Shown piece by piece: positions 16,552 through 27,400 of a DNA stretch of 64,000 nucleotides. The stretch is from Pseudonocardia sp. DSM 110487 (GTDB taxonomy: Bacteria > Actinomycetota > Actinomycetes > Mycobacteriales > Pseudonocardiaceae): the NCBI RefSeq assembly GCF_019468565.1, contig NZ_CP080521.1:8804001-8868000 (forward strand), given 5' to 3'. A program made the position numbers and the translations under genes. How positions within the stretch are numbered: position 1 is the stretch's first letter; each line of letters opens with the position of its first letter. The notes under the pieces are model-generated. The model searched no databases. It was not told the origin of the DNA and saw only the letters and a list, made by a program, of their open reading frames with translations.

Positions 16552-17241
16552 TCACGCCGCGTGCGCGAGTGGCGGGATGGATGCGCGCGAGTCGCGGTCT
16601 GCGTGCACGCGAGTCGCGGCTACCGGCGACGATTCCGTGACCTGCGCGGTGGCCGAACGCAGGCGCCGCGCCAGGCCCGCCACGGACCCGATCACCGTGC
16701 CGATGCCGAGGCTCACCGCGAGGGCGACGAGCGGGTCGCTGGCGAACGTCGCGCCGCCGATGAACCCCAGCATCGCGACGTACGCGGCCGACATCGTGGC
16801 GCCGATGGCGCTGTAGCCCACGTACCGGCGGCCCGGGAAGCTGCTCGCTCCCGCCGCGAGCGCCGCCACCGTGCGACCGGCCGGGATGTAGCGAGCGGTG
16901 AGCAGGATGAGGCCGCCCCGCGTCGTCAAGGTGCGCTCGGTGCGGGTGAACAGCTCGGCCCGCTGCGTGCCGGGCGTCAACCTGGCGCGCACCGCGGTTC
17001 CGAACCCGCGGCCGATGAGGAATGCCGTGCACTCGCCGACGAACGAGCCGATCGACGCCGCCGCGATCACGGCAATCAGGCTCTGGTCACCCGCGGCAGC
17101 ACCCACGCCTGCCGCAATGATCAGCGCCTCGCTCGGCACCATGGGCAGCAACGCGTCGACGACGGCGAGCCCGACGATCACGAGCAGCAACCACTGAGAT
17201 GCCAGTGCACCCTCGAGCAACAGCCGCAGTCCGTCGATCAC
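16552..17241 (-). CDS. DedA-family (SNARE-associated/VTT) membrane protein
   Basis: A 229-residue integral membrane protein of the DedA/VTT family, linked to lipid scrambling and envelope homeostasis. Features seen are the VDALLPMVPSEALII re-entrant region near residue 30, a GRGFGT loop and the family motif ARYIPAGRTVAALAAG near residue 115. The C-terminal ~35 residues are a polar tail with repeated ATRVHADRDSRA-like bases. GTG start at 17239-17241. It is convergent with pfkA with only 6 bp between the two stops. No nearby gene indicates a specific substrate. Confidence 0.85.
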   Translation of the reverse strand: MIDGLRLLLEGALASQWLLLVIVGLAVVDALLPMVPSEALIIAAGVGAAAGDQSLIAVIAAASIGSFVGECTAFLIGRGFGTAVRARLTPGTQRAELFTRTERTLTTRGGLILLTARYIPAGRTVAALAAGASSFPGRRYVGYSAIGATMSAAYVAMLGFIGGATFASDPLVALAVSLGIGTVIGSVAGLARRLRSATAQVTESSPVAATRVHADRDSRASIPPLAHAA

Positions 17242-17323
17242 ACAGACCAGGCTATGGACGGCGGGGCGGTCACCACATCGGTCGAAAGGTCCCCGCCTCC
17301 CGGATTTCGTCTCAGGGTTACCC

Positions 17324-18055
17324 CTAGACGATGCCCTGACGAGTGGCTGTGTAGACGATCTCGGTGCGCCGCCGCACGTCGAGCTTGTCGCGCAGGTTCC
17401 GCACGTGGAACTTGACGGTGGCCTCGCTGATCACGAGCCGCATTCCGATCTCGCGGTTGGACATGCCTACCGCCAGCAGCCGCAGCACCTGGTTCTCGCG
17501 CTCGGTCAGCATCGCGCCGCCGAGACCGCGCACGGGTGGGCGGTCCTCGTCGCGCAACACGTCCACGACGGCGGAGCCGGTCGGGCCGCCGGTGTCGAAC
17601 ACGCTCTCGCCGCGCAAGAGCGTGTGCACGGCGCGCACGATGTCAGCGGTGTCGGCCCCCTTGCGCACGTAGCCGTGTACGCCGAGACGCACGGTGCGCA
17701 GCATGACGTCCCGGTCGCGGCAGCCGGTGAGCACGAGGACCCGCACCCCGCGGTGGCGCTCGAGCAGCATCCGGGCGAGCTCGACGCCCGCGGCGTCGCC
17801 GCGGCCGAGCGCCACGTCGAGGATCACCAGATCGGGTGGACAGCGGTCGGCGATCATCAGCGCGTCGCGCGGCGCGGCGGCCTCCCCGATCACGGTGACG
17901 TGCGGATCGGGCGCGAACAGCTGGCGCAGGCCGAAACGGACGATGGCCTCGTCGTCCACGACGAGGATGCGGGCCGTGCGCCGGGCGGTGGTGGTGGGGG
18001 AATTGCTCACCGTGTCGAGCACGGCGTGGCGGTCGAGCAGTGCGTCAGCGGTCAT
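17324..18055 (-). CDS. NarL/FixJ-type LuxR-family response regulator
   Basis: A 243-residue response regulator. The receiver domain has acidic pocket Asp34-Asp35, phospho-acceptor Asp80 in LVILDVALG, and Lys in GYVRKGAD. The C-terminal LuxR helix-turn-helix is LTERENQVLRLLAVGMSNRE with VISEATVKFHVRNLRDKL. The chosen ATG (18053-18055) has GGGAGGGAA upstream; a longer open frame on this strand is antisense to the GAF gene. It is divergent from the GAF regulator across 145 bp. No kinase is adjacent, so it is an orphan here. Confidence 0.9.
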   Translation of the reverse strand: MTADALLDRHAVLDTVSNSPTTTARRTARILVVDDEAIVRFGLRQLFAPDPHVTVIGEAAAPRDALMIADRCPPDLVILDVALGRGDAAGVELARMLLERHRGVRVLVLTGCRDRDVMLRTVRLGVHGYVRKGADTADIVRAVHTLLRGESVFDTGGPTGSAVVDVLRDEDRPPVRGLGGAMLTERENQVLRLLAVGMSNREIGMRLVISEATVKFHVRNLRDKLDVRRRTEIVYTATRQGIV

Positions 18056-18200
18056 CGGGTTCCCTCCCTTGTGCTGGTCGGGTGGGATGGAGGCTATGCA
18101 GCGCGACGTTGCCTGTACGTTGCACGCGCAACGTCTGACGCGCTTGCTGCCCGCGCCGCCCCTGGGTGATGATGGCCCGGTCCTGACGCTCGGAGTGCTG
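18056..18200. promoter_or_regulatory. Divergent promoter region, response regulator / GAF regulator
   Basis: The 145-bp region carries strong Shine-Dalgarno sites on both sides and the element CGTTGCCTGTACGTTGCACGCGCAACGT, read here in parts: CGTTGC, then GTTGC-ACGC-GCAAC (about 18118-18131), a short perfect dyad. This dyad is a candidate operator for either regulator. Confidence 0.35.
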
Positions 18201-19673
18201 ATGACCACCGATGGAGTGTTCGACCCCACGGCCCATGCGCGCCTGATGCACCAGGTGTTCGAGGCCGTGCTCGGCGGTGACCAGGCTCCCGTCGCACCGC
18301 GCACGCTCGTATCGGAGTCGTGGCAGCGCAGCCTCGCCGCCCACGTCGACCCGGACCGGCGCACACCCCCGGTCGTCGTCGGGGAGTCGGATATCCCGCA
18401 CCTGCGCGCGGCCCACCCGCTGAACGCCGTGATGCCGCTGCTGCGCAGCACGCTCGTGAGCATCGCCGACGAGGCCATGCACGTCATGCTCGTCACCGAC
18501 GCCGACGGCACCATCCTGTGGCGCGAGGGCGCGGCCGCGGTGCTCAACTCGGCCGACGAGGTGGGCCTCATGCCTGGCACCCGGTGGTCCGAGGACGCCA
18601 TCGGCACCAACGCGATGGGCACCACGCTCGCCGTGGACGCACCGGTGACGATCCACTCCGCTGAGCACCTGGTGCGCACTTACCACGCGTGGACCTGCGC
18701 GGCGGCGCCCGTGCACGATCCGGACACCGGCGCGATCCTCGGCGCCATCGACATCAGCGGCCCCCTGCACACGGTGCACCCCGCGATGAAGCAGCTCGTG
18801 TCGGCCACCGCCCAGCTCGCCGAGCACCAGCTGCGGGTCCGTCTCGCCATCGAGGATGAGCGGTTGCGCCTACGCAACATGCCCCACCTCGCCAACCTCC
18901 GCGGACAGGCCGGCGCGCTCGTCACGGCCACCGGCCGGATCGTCGCGAGCGAACCGTACGGCGCGTGGCCGGAACGGGTGGCCCTGCACCCCGGCGTCGA
19001 CCGGGTGAGGCTCGACGACGGCCGCGAGATGGTGGTGGAGCAGCTGGCAGAGGGCTACCTGCTGCGCGCGCCGCAGCGCAGCGCCCCCGCCGCCCCGCGC
19101 TCCGCGCTGTCGCTGCGCTTCACCGGCGAGGGTGCGCCGACGGCCGTCCTCGACGGGCGGTCGATCCCGCTGACGCTGCGGCCCGCCGAGCTGCTCACCG
19201 CGCTCGCCCTGCACCCCGACGGGCTCACCGCAGAGCAGCTCGCGCTCCTGCTCTACGGCGAGGAGGGCAATCCCACCACCGTGCGCGGCGAGGTGCTGCG
19301 GTTGCGCGGCCTCATCGGCTCGGACGTGCTGCGCACCCGCCCGTACCGGCTCGCGGCCGTCGTCGACACCGACTTCCAGGCCGCGCGCCGCGCGATCCGC
19401 ACCCACCGTCCCGCCGCCGCGCTTCTCGCCTGCGCGGGGCCGCTGCTGCCGCGCTCCGACGCGCCCGCGATCCGGGAGCTGCGCGCCGAGCTGGAGGCCG
19501 GGCTGCGCGGCATCGTGCTGGAGAGCGACGACGTGGACCTGCTCATCGAGTTCGCCGCCCACCCCGTCGGCCGCGACGACCTCGAGGTGCACGACCGCCT
19601 CATGGCGCTGCTGCCCCCGTCCGACCCCCGGCGCGCACCGATCTCGGCCCGTCGGGTGCACCTGCTCTTCTGA
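18201..19673 (+). CDS. GAF-domain transcriptional regulator (AcoR-like sensor half, no AAA+ domain)
   Basis: A 490-residue protein. The N-terminal part has the sensor arrangement of AcoR-type activators: RTLVSESWQRSLAAHVDPD, then GAF motifs GTRWSEDAIGTNAMGTTLA and ILGAIDISGPL. The sigma-54 AAA+ domain expected in AcoR is missing; instead residues ~330-420 resemble a winged-helix DNA-binding domain (RPAELLTALALHPDGLTAEQLALLLYG). Such GAF plus wHTH proteins occur in actinobacteria, often near aldehyde or alcohol dehydrogenases, though none is adjacent here. The start ATG at 18201 has GGAG 5 nt upstream. Confidence 0.8.
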   Translation: MTTDGVFDPTAHARLMHQVFEAVLGGDQAPVAPRTLVSESWQRSLAAHVDPDRRTPPVVVGESDIPHLRAAHPLNAVMPLLRSTLVSIADEAMHVMLVTDADGTILWREGAAAVLNSADEVGLMPGTRWSEDAIGTNAMGTTLAVDAPVTIHSAEHLVRTYHAWTCAAAPVHDPDTGAILGAIDISGPLHTVHPAMKQLVSATAQLAEHQLRVRLAIEDERLRLRNMPHLANLRGQAGALVTATGRIVASEPYGAWPERVALHPGVDRVRLDDGREMVVEQLAEGYLLRAPQRSAPAAPRSALSLRFTGEGAPTAVLDGRSIPLTLRPAELLTALALHPDGLTAEQLALLLYGEEGNPTTVRGEVLRLRGLIGSDVLRTRPYRLAAVVDTDFQAARRAIRTHRPAAALLACAGPLLPRSDAPAIRELRAELEAGLRGIVLESDDVDLLIEFAAHPVGRDDLEVHDRLMALLPPSDPRRAPISARRVHLLF

Positions 19674-19879
19674 GCCGCGCGCCTGATACTCCGGCCGGAA
19701 TCGCAGGGCTTGGGCTTCATCTCGGCAGCGTAGGGCCGTCGGCGCCGGCGCAACCCGTCTCGGCCGACGCAGCCCGGCGCAGGTCAGACACCCCGTCGTC
19801 CGGGCGCGCCGGCCGAGAACGAGCGCGCCAGGCGACACCGGGACGGGTCGGGCCGGCCGGCGGGCCTGTGATCGTCAGG

Positions 19880-19919
19880 TCGGCGCCTTTCCCGACGCGA
19901 GGCGTCGGCTTTCGCCGAG
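19880..19919 (+). terminator. Hairpin downstream of GAF regulator
   Basis: CCGACGC (19892-19898), loop GAG, GCGTCGG (19902-19908) is a perfect 7-bp hairpin. It is enclosed by a second helix TCGGCG/CGCCGA (about 19880-19885 with 19914-19919). It lies 206 bp after the GAF regulator stop, just before the dispersed repeat. A terminator is likely, although the downstream U content is low. Confidence 0.4.
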
Positions 19920-19940
19920 CCGCTGATCACCGTCTGGGGT

Positions 19941-20427
19941 GTTCCGCGGAACACACCCCCTGGGGTGCGGCCGGGTGCGGGACGCTTTCGTGGGCGCGCC
20001 GTTCCCGGCCCCCGGTAGCCCGGGGCCTCACCCACCAGCGCCCGGCCGCCGCCGTGTTCTCACCGGTTCACCTCGCCCACGTCGCGGTGAACCGGCGGGA
20101 ACACACGCGAGACCCGGATCACGGGGCGGGCGCCGGGCGACCCGGGCCGGGAACAGCGCGCCCACTGGCAGGCAACTGACCAGACCGACCCGATGGATCG
20201 ACACGATCGCGCCGCGACCGTCCGGGCACTCGACCGGCGGCGGGCATGATCCGAACTATCGGTTGTCTATGGCTGCCCCCACGACCATGAGCACCCGAAA
20301 CCTCGGATCATAGAAGCGAAGATCGCGAATAGCGGTTGCTCATGGTTGTCGCCACAGCCATGGACAACCGATACTTCGGATCATGGCTGCGGGAACCACC
20401 GAACTGGCCCGGCCACAGCGCCAAAAC
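19941..20427. repeat. Dispersed intergenic repeat, copy A
   Basis: About 487 bp, homologous to 30606-31021. It opens with palindrome GTTCCGCGGAAC (19941-19952) and continues with shared blocks such as GCGCCGTTCCCGGCC and CCTCACCCACCAGC. Its right half has four alternating ~33-bp modules based on ATGATCCGAA-TA-CGGTTG: 20246 forward, 20281-20311 inverted, about 20320-20353 forward and degenerate, 20352-20384 inverted. Adjacent modules form hairpins with ATGATCCGA/TCGGATCAT ends. It holds no convincing ORF and sits between convergent genes (GAF regulator and esterase). The rest of 19674-20438 holds no gene. Confidence 0.8.
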
Positions 20428-20438
20428 ACCCATACTCA

Positions 20439-21698
20439 CTAACCGGCCAAGGCCTTCTGGACGTCCGCGGGCGATGCGGCGATCGCGGCCGCGTCCGGCT
20501 CGGCCGCCGTCACGCGCGGGACGTGGACCACCGCGTCGTAGGCATCGAGGGGGTCCTGTTCGGAGTAGACGCTGCCGAAGCGCTGGCGGGAGGCCGCACG
20601 TACCTGCTCGACATCGCCCGGTGAGAGCCGGCGCAGGTCGACCGCGAACGGACCGTCGTGGCTCGCGGCCATCAGCGCGTCGAGGCTGCCGGGCTCGGGT
20701 GGCCCCATCTCGGCGAACAGCGTGCCCGCGAAGAAGTCGGGCCCGTCGGCGAGCGTCACGCCCGACCCCGCGGTCGTGCCGATGACCACGTACTCCGCGC
20801 CGAGACTGTCGGCGAGGCACATGCCCATCGACATCGGAGCCACGCCGGGCATGGTGCAGGGGCAGCGCTGGACGTGGCCGTTGTGGGCGGGCAGGACGAT
20901 CCGGCCTTCCCTGCCTGCGATCCACTCGACCGTGTCGGCGATCGCTGTCTCGCGGTGTGCCGCGAACCCGGCGCCGCGGACCATGTCGCGGAACAGCGCA
21001 TCGATGGCGATCGTGAGGTGCATCGTGTGGAGCGCGCGCTCGTAGGCATCGGCCCCGGTCCGCCGCACGTGGTCGAGACGGCGGCTCGCCAAGCGTGCCC
21101 GCAGATCGGCGAGACCGGCCGTCAGTGCGTCCCTGCGCTCGCGGGCGAGGCCGGGGTAGCCGGCCATGGCCGCCGGGATGCCGAACGGTGACGCGGCCGA
21201 GAAGACAGCCGCGATCTCCCGGACCGCCGGATCGGGGCGGTACTCCGGATCGGCCTGCGCGAGGTAGGCGGTCACGGCGTCGAGGCCGGGGAGCAGCGAC
21301 ACGTTGGAGCCGCCGAGATCGATCCCGTAGAAGCGGACCGGCTGATCCCGCATCCACTCCAGCAGGGCGCGGATCTCGGTCCACAGGCCCATCAGCGACG
21401 TCAGCCCATCCGCCATGACGTGCCCGAGCTCGCCCTCGCCGCCACCGAGCCAGCCGTCGACCAGCCAACCCTCGACGAACCCTGTCTCCATCGCGACGGT
21501 GCCGAACCCGTGCCGCTCGACGAGGTAGCGCGTCAGCCGGTGCCGGAGCGCGAGGTACTCGTGCGTGTAGTGCTCGCTCTCGCCGATCGCCACGACTCGC
21601 GCATCCCCGATGATCCGGTCCAGCCAGCCCAGATCGTCCAGCGGCGCGTCCGGCTCCAGTGTGGACAGCGGAATCACCGCATCCTGGCTCAGACTCAT
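20439..21698 (-). CDS. Erythromycin esterase-like hydrolase (EreA/EreB family)
   Basis: A 419-residue cytoplasmic protein of the erythromycin esterase family. Known members hydrolyse macrolide lactones; many relatives have no proven substrate. Family motifs: VVAIGESEHYTHE (His43) near the N-terminus, VAMETGFVEGWLVDGW, FYGIDLGGS, and IVLPAHNGHVQR with a conserved His. Chosen ATG (21696-21698) has GGAGG upstream; the frame opens further but overlaps the divergent regulator. The ArsR-type gene starts 54 bp away on the other strand and is the likely regulator. Resistance to a macrolide is possible but not shown. Confidence 0.82.
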   Translation of the reverse strand: MSLSQDAVIPLSTLEPDAPLDDLGWLDRIIGDARVVAIGESEHYTHEYLALRHRLTRYLVERHGFGTVAMETGFVEGWLVDGWLGGGEGELGHVMADGLTSLMGLWTEIRALLEWMRDQPVRFYGIDLGGSNVSLLPGLDAVTAYLAQADPEYRPDPAVREIAAVFSAASPFGIPAAMAGYPGLARERRDALTAGLADLRARLASRRLDHVRRTGADAYERALHTMHLTIAIDALFRDMVRGAGFAAHRETAIADTVEWIAGREGRIVLPAHNGHVQRCPCTMPGVAPMSMGMCLADSLGAEYVVIGTTAGSGVTLADGPDFFAGTLFAEMGPPEPGSLDALMAASHDGPFAVDLRRLSPGDVEQVRAASRQRFGSVYSEQDPLDAYDAVVHVPRVTAAEPDAAAIAASPADVQKALAG

Positions 21699-21752
21699 CC
21701 TGTCCTCCGTTCCCAACTTTGAGAACGGTACCAGATATGGGATCGTCTGACC
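21699..21752. promoter_or_regulatory. Short divergent promoter/operator, esterase / ArsR-type regulator
   Basis: Only 54 bp separate the two starts. The core CAACTTTGAGAACGGTACCAGATATG is locally AT-rich and contains TTTGAGAAC, the palindrome GGTACC and TAGATA-like boxes on either strand. Two promoters must overlap here, so binding of the winged-helix regulator would affect both. Confidence 0.45.
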
Positions 21753-24096
<2,344 letters not shown>

Positions 24097-24112
24097 AGAA
24101 GTCCCTTCACGT

Positions 24113-24382
24113 TCACCCGTAGACGATGCGCCGCAGCTGCCGGGCCGACAGCGGCGGCGGGGCCACCCGCCGCGCCGCCAGCTCCGCGCTCAGCGCCGCG
24201 AATATCTGCTCGTTCGTGAGCCCACGACGTTTCAGCTCCGCGTGCCTTCGCCGGACGAACTCCGGTAGCTGCTCGGAGAAGTAGCCCAGAACCTCGGCCA
24301 CCACACGTGCCGCCTCCCCTGCGTCGAGCGGGGTACTGCGGACCAGGTGCGCGATGAGGTCGTCGTACGGTCCGGCGGGCAC
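24113..24382 (-). CDS. Small conserved protein of unknown function upstream of glmS
   Basis: An 89-residue soluble protein when started at GTG 24380-24382. The sequence is helical and charged: LIAHLVRSTPLDAGEAARVV, FVRRRHAELKRRGL, TNEQIFAALSAELAARRVA, ending LSARQLRRIVYG. I do not recognise a named domain, but the composition and the orderly C-terminus suggest a real gene. Alternative starts are GTG 24412 and ATG 24454; the latter would place a 22-bp palindrome inside the coding region and add an implausible leader peptide. It is 16 bp upstream of glmS. Confidence 0.6.
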   Translation of the reverse strand: MPAGPYDDLIAHLVRSTPLDAGEAARVVAEVLGYFSEQLPEFVRRRHAELKRRGLTNEQIFAALSAELAARRVAPPPLSARQLRRIVYG

Positions 24383-24423
24383 GAGGGGAGATACTGCCCT
24401 GCGGGCGTCCACAACTTCAAACT

Positions 24424-24445
24424 TCCTGCCCGATATCGGGCAGGA
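24424..24445 (-). terminator. 22-bp perfect palindrome after the ABC exporter (terminator or operator)
   Basis: TCCTGCCCGATATCGGGCAG plus GA is a perfect palindrome. As RNA on the minus strand it folds into a 9-bp GC-rich stem with an ATAT loop, followed by AGTTTGAAGTT, 9 nt after the exporter stop. This suits an intrinsic terminator. The symmetrical GATATC centre also fits an operator controlling the downstream small gene and glmS. Confidence 0.5.
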
Positions 24446-24454
24446 CCCACCCAT

Positions 24455-27400
24455 TCAGGCTGCGGGCTCCATCTCCCCGGCCTCCCAGAGTCGCGCATAG
24501 TGACCGCCCGCAGCGAGCAGCTCGGCGTGCGAGCCCACCTCGACGATCCGGCCGCCGTCGAGTACCACGATCCGGTCGGCCCGCGAAGCGGTGCCGAGCC
24601 GGTGTGCCACGACGAACGCCGTGCGGCGGGCGGTGACCCGGTCGCCCGCGGCGTGGACCGCGGCCTCGGTGGCCGGGTCGAGGGCCGCCGTGGCCTCGTC
24701 GAGGAGCAACAGGTCGGGGTCGGCGAGCTCGGCACGGGCGAGTGCGATGAGCTGCCGCTGCCCTGCTGACAGGCCTTGCCCCCGCTCCCCGACCGGATGC
24801 CGGAACCCACCGGGCAGCGCGCGCACCAGGTCCAATGCGCCAACGGCACGGGCGGCGGCCTCGATCTCGGCCGGGCGCGCGTCGGGGCGGGCGTAGGCGA
24901 TGTTGGCGGCGACGTCGCCGGTGAAGAGGTGCGGTTCCTGCGGCACGATCCCCAGCCGCTGCCGGTACGCGGCCAGCGGGTAGCGCCGGACGTCCACACC
25001 GTCGACGAGCACGGCGCCCGAGCCGGCGTCGTAGAACCGGGCGAGCAGCTTGACCACCGTGGACTTGCCCGCACCCGTGGCACCGACCAGCGCGATCGTC
25101 TCGCCGGGCGCGACCAGCAGCGAGACGCCGTCGAGCGCGGGCGACCCGGCGCCTGCGTAGGCGAAGCCGACGTCGCGCAGCTCGACCTCCCCGCGCAACC
25201 GCTCGGGCACCACGACGGGATCGCCCGCCGGCTCCGGCGGCACCGACGTGGGCGTGCGCAGCAGGTCGCCGATGCGCAAGAGCCCGATACGGGCCTGCTG
25301 GTAGCCGTCGAACACCTGCGACAGCTGCTGGATGGGCGCGAAGAACAGCCCGAGGTAGAGCAGGAACGCGGTGAGCACGCCTGGCGTGAGGTCGCCCGCG
25401 GCAACGCGCGCGGCGCCGACGCCCAGCACCGCGGCCGTCGCGACGTCCGACAGCAGCGCGACGCCCGGGAAGTACGTGGCGATGTAGCGCTGCGCGCGCA
25501 GCCGGGAGCTCCGGTATGCCGCGCTGCGCTCGCTGAACGTGCTGGCGCTGCGCTCCTCACGGACGTAGGCCTGCGCCACCCGCACCCCGGTGACGTTCTC
25601 CTGGAAGTCGGCGTTGACGACGCTCACCCGCTCGCGGGCCTCCGCGTACGCCGCGGAGGACACCCGGCGGAACACGACCGTTGCGATGGCGAGCACCGGC
25701 ACCACGGCGAGCGCGACGAGCGCCAGCTGCGGGTCGGTGACCAGCAGCGCGCCCGCGACGCCGCCGATCGTGAGCACGCTGACCACGGCCTGGGCGAGCC
25801 CGGTCTGCAGGAACGTCGACAGCGCGTCGACGTCGGTCGTCATCCGGGTCATGATCCGGCCCGACAGCTCGCGCTCGAAGTAGTCCAGCCCCAGCCGCTG
25901 CAGGTGGGCGTAGCTGCGCACGCGCAGCATGTAGAGCAGGGTCTCCCCGGCCCGCGCGGTGACGACCGTCTGCGCGGCCACCACGAGCCAGCCCACCACG
26001 ACCAGCCCGAGCCCCAGCATCGACGCCGTGACGAGCACGGCAGGCGCCGCCGCGGTGATGCCGCCGTCGATCGCCAGCCGGGTGACGGCCGGGAGCGCGA
26101 GGCTGCCGAGCGCGTCGAGCGCCACCAGCGAGATCCCGAGCAGGAGTGGGCCGCGCACCGGACGGACAAGCCGCGCGAGCCGGAACGCGGGATCGGGGGC
26201 CGCGGCGTCCTCGCCGCGCACCCGAGGCTCCTCGGTGGCCGGTGGCAGCGCCTCGACCGCCGCCAGCAGCTCCGGGGTGGGCGCCATGTCGCCCGCGGCA
26301 CCCATCCCACCGCCGCCGCGGGCGGCCATCCCGCTCGACCCGTTCGACGTCCGCGGTACCGCCGCCGTGCCCTCGCTGCCGGGCTCCGGCCACAGCTCCG
26401 CCGTGGCTCCCTCCGGCGAGTCCGACGTTCTGCCACGGTGAGTGCCGCGTTCTGGCGCGTCGAGCAGCTCCCGGAACAGCGCGCAGCGTTCGACCAGCTC
26501 CGCCTCGGTGCCGACGTCGACGACGCGGCCACCGTCGAGCACCGCGATCCGGTCGGCGAGGGCGAGGCTGGAGCGGCGGTGCGCGACGAGCAGGGTGGTG
26601 CGCCCGGCGGTGAGCGCGCGCAGCGTCTGGTGGATGGCGGCCTCGGTGGATGTGTCGACGGCCGACGTGGCGTCGTCGAGCACCAGCACGCGCGGGTCGG
26701 TGAGCACCGCCCTGGCCAGTGCGATCCGCTGGCGCTGCCCGCCCGACAGCGTGAGCCCGCGCTCGCCGACGACCGTGTCGTAGCCCTCGGGGAGCGTCTC
26801 GACGAACGCGTCGACCTGGGCCGCACGCGCCGCCGCCCGCACCTGCTCGTCGCTCGCGTCCGGGCAGCCGTAGGCGATGTTGGCGCGGATGGTGTCGGAG
26901 AACAGGAACGCCTCCTCGAACACCACCCCGAGCTCGCGACGCAGGTCGGCAAGGCGCAGCCGCGGCAGCGGCACCCCGCCCAGCCGCAGCTCGCCCCGCT
27001 GCGGGTCGTAGAAGCGCGGCAGCAGTAGCGCGATGGTGGACTTGCCGGAACCCGCGGTGCCGACCACGGCGACCGTCTCCCCCGGCTCGACGCGCAGCGT
27101 GACGCCGTCGAGCACGGGTTCGCGGCGCGAGTAGCCGAACGTGACGTCGCGCAGCTCAACCGACAGCGGACCCTTCGGGAGCGTCGCCGGGGATTCCGGG
27201 TCGACGACGTCGGGCTGCGAGTCGATCAAGTCGTGCACGCGCTCCACGCCTGCGCGCGCGAGCTGGGCGGTCACCACCACCGACCCGAGCAGGCGCGCGG
27301 GCCCGACCAGCTGCGCGACGTACGTGGAGAACGCCAGGAACGTGCCGAGGGTGATCGAGCCCTGCAGCGCGAGCCAGCCGCCGAGCGCGATCACGCCGAC

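Noticed and set aside
17324..18055. Response regulator as direct partner of the triple-GAF kinase at 12-14 kb
   Set aside because: It lies over 3 kb away beyond pfkA and dedA, in a different transcription unit; partnership is possible but not supported by the sequence.
20246..20384. CRISPR array or tRNA-like cloverleaf in the repeat modules
   Set aside because: The modules alternate in orientation, lack regular unique spacers and cas genes, and show no tRNA arm or anticodon pattern.
20308..21468. Minus-strand 386-codon frame overlapping the esterase gene and repeat A
   Set aside because: Out of frame with the esterase, Arg-rich composition, and its end lies in the non-coding repeat.
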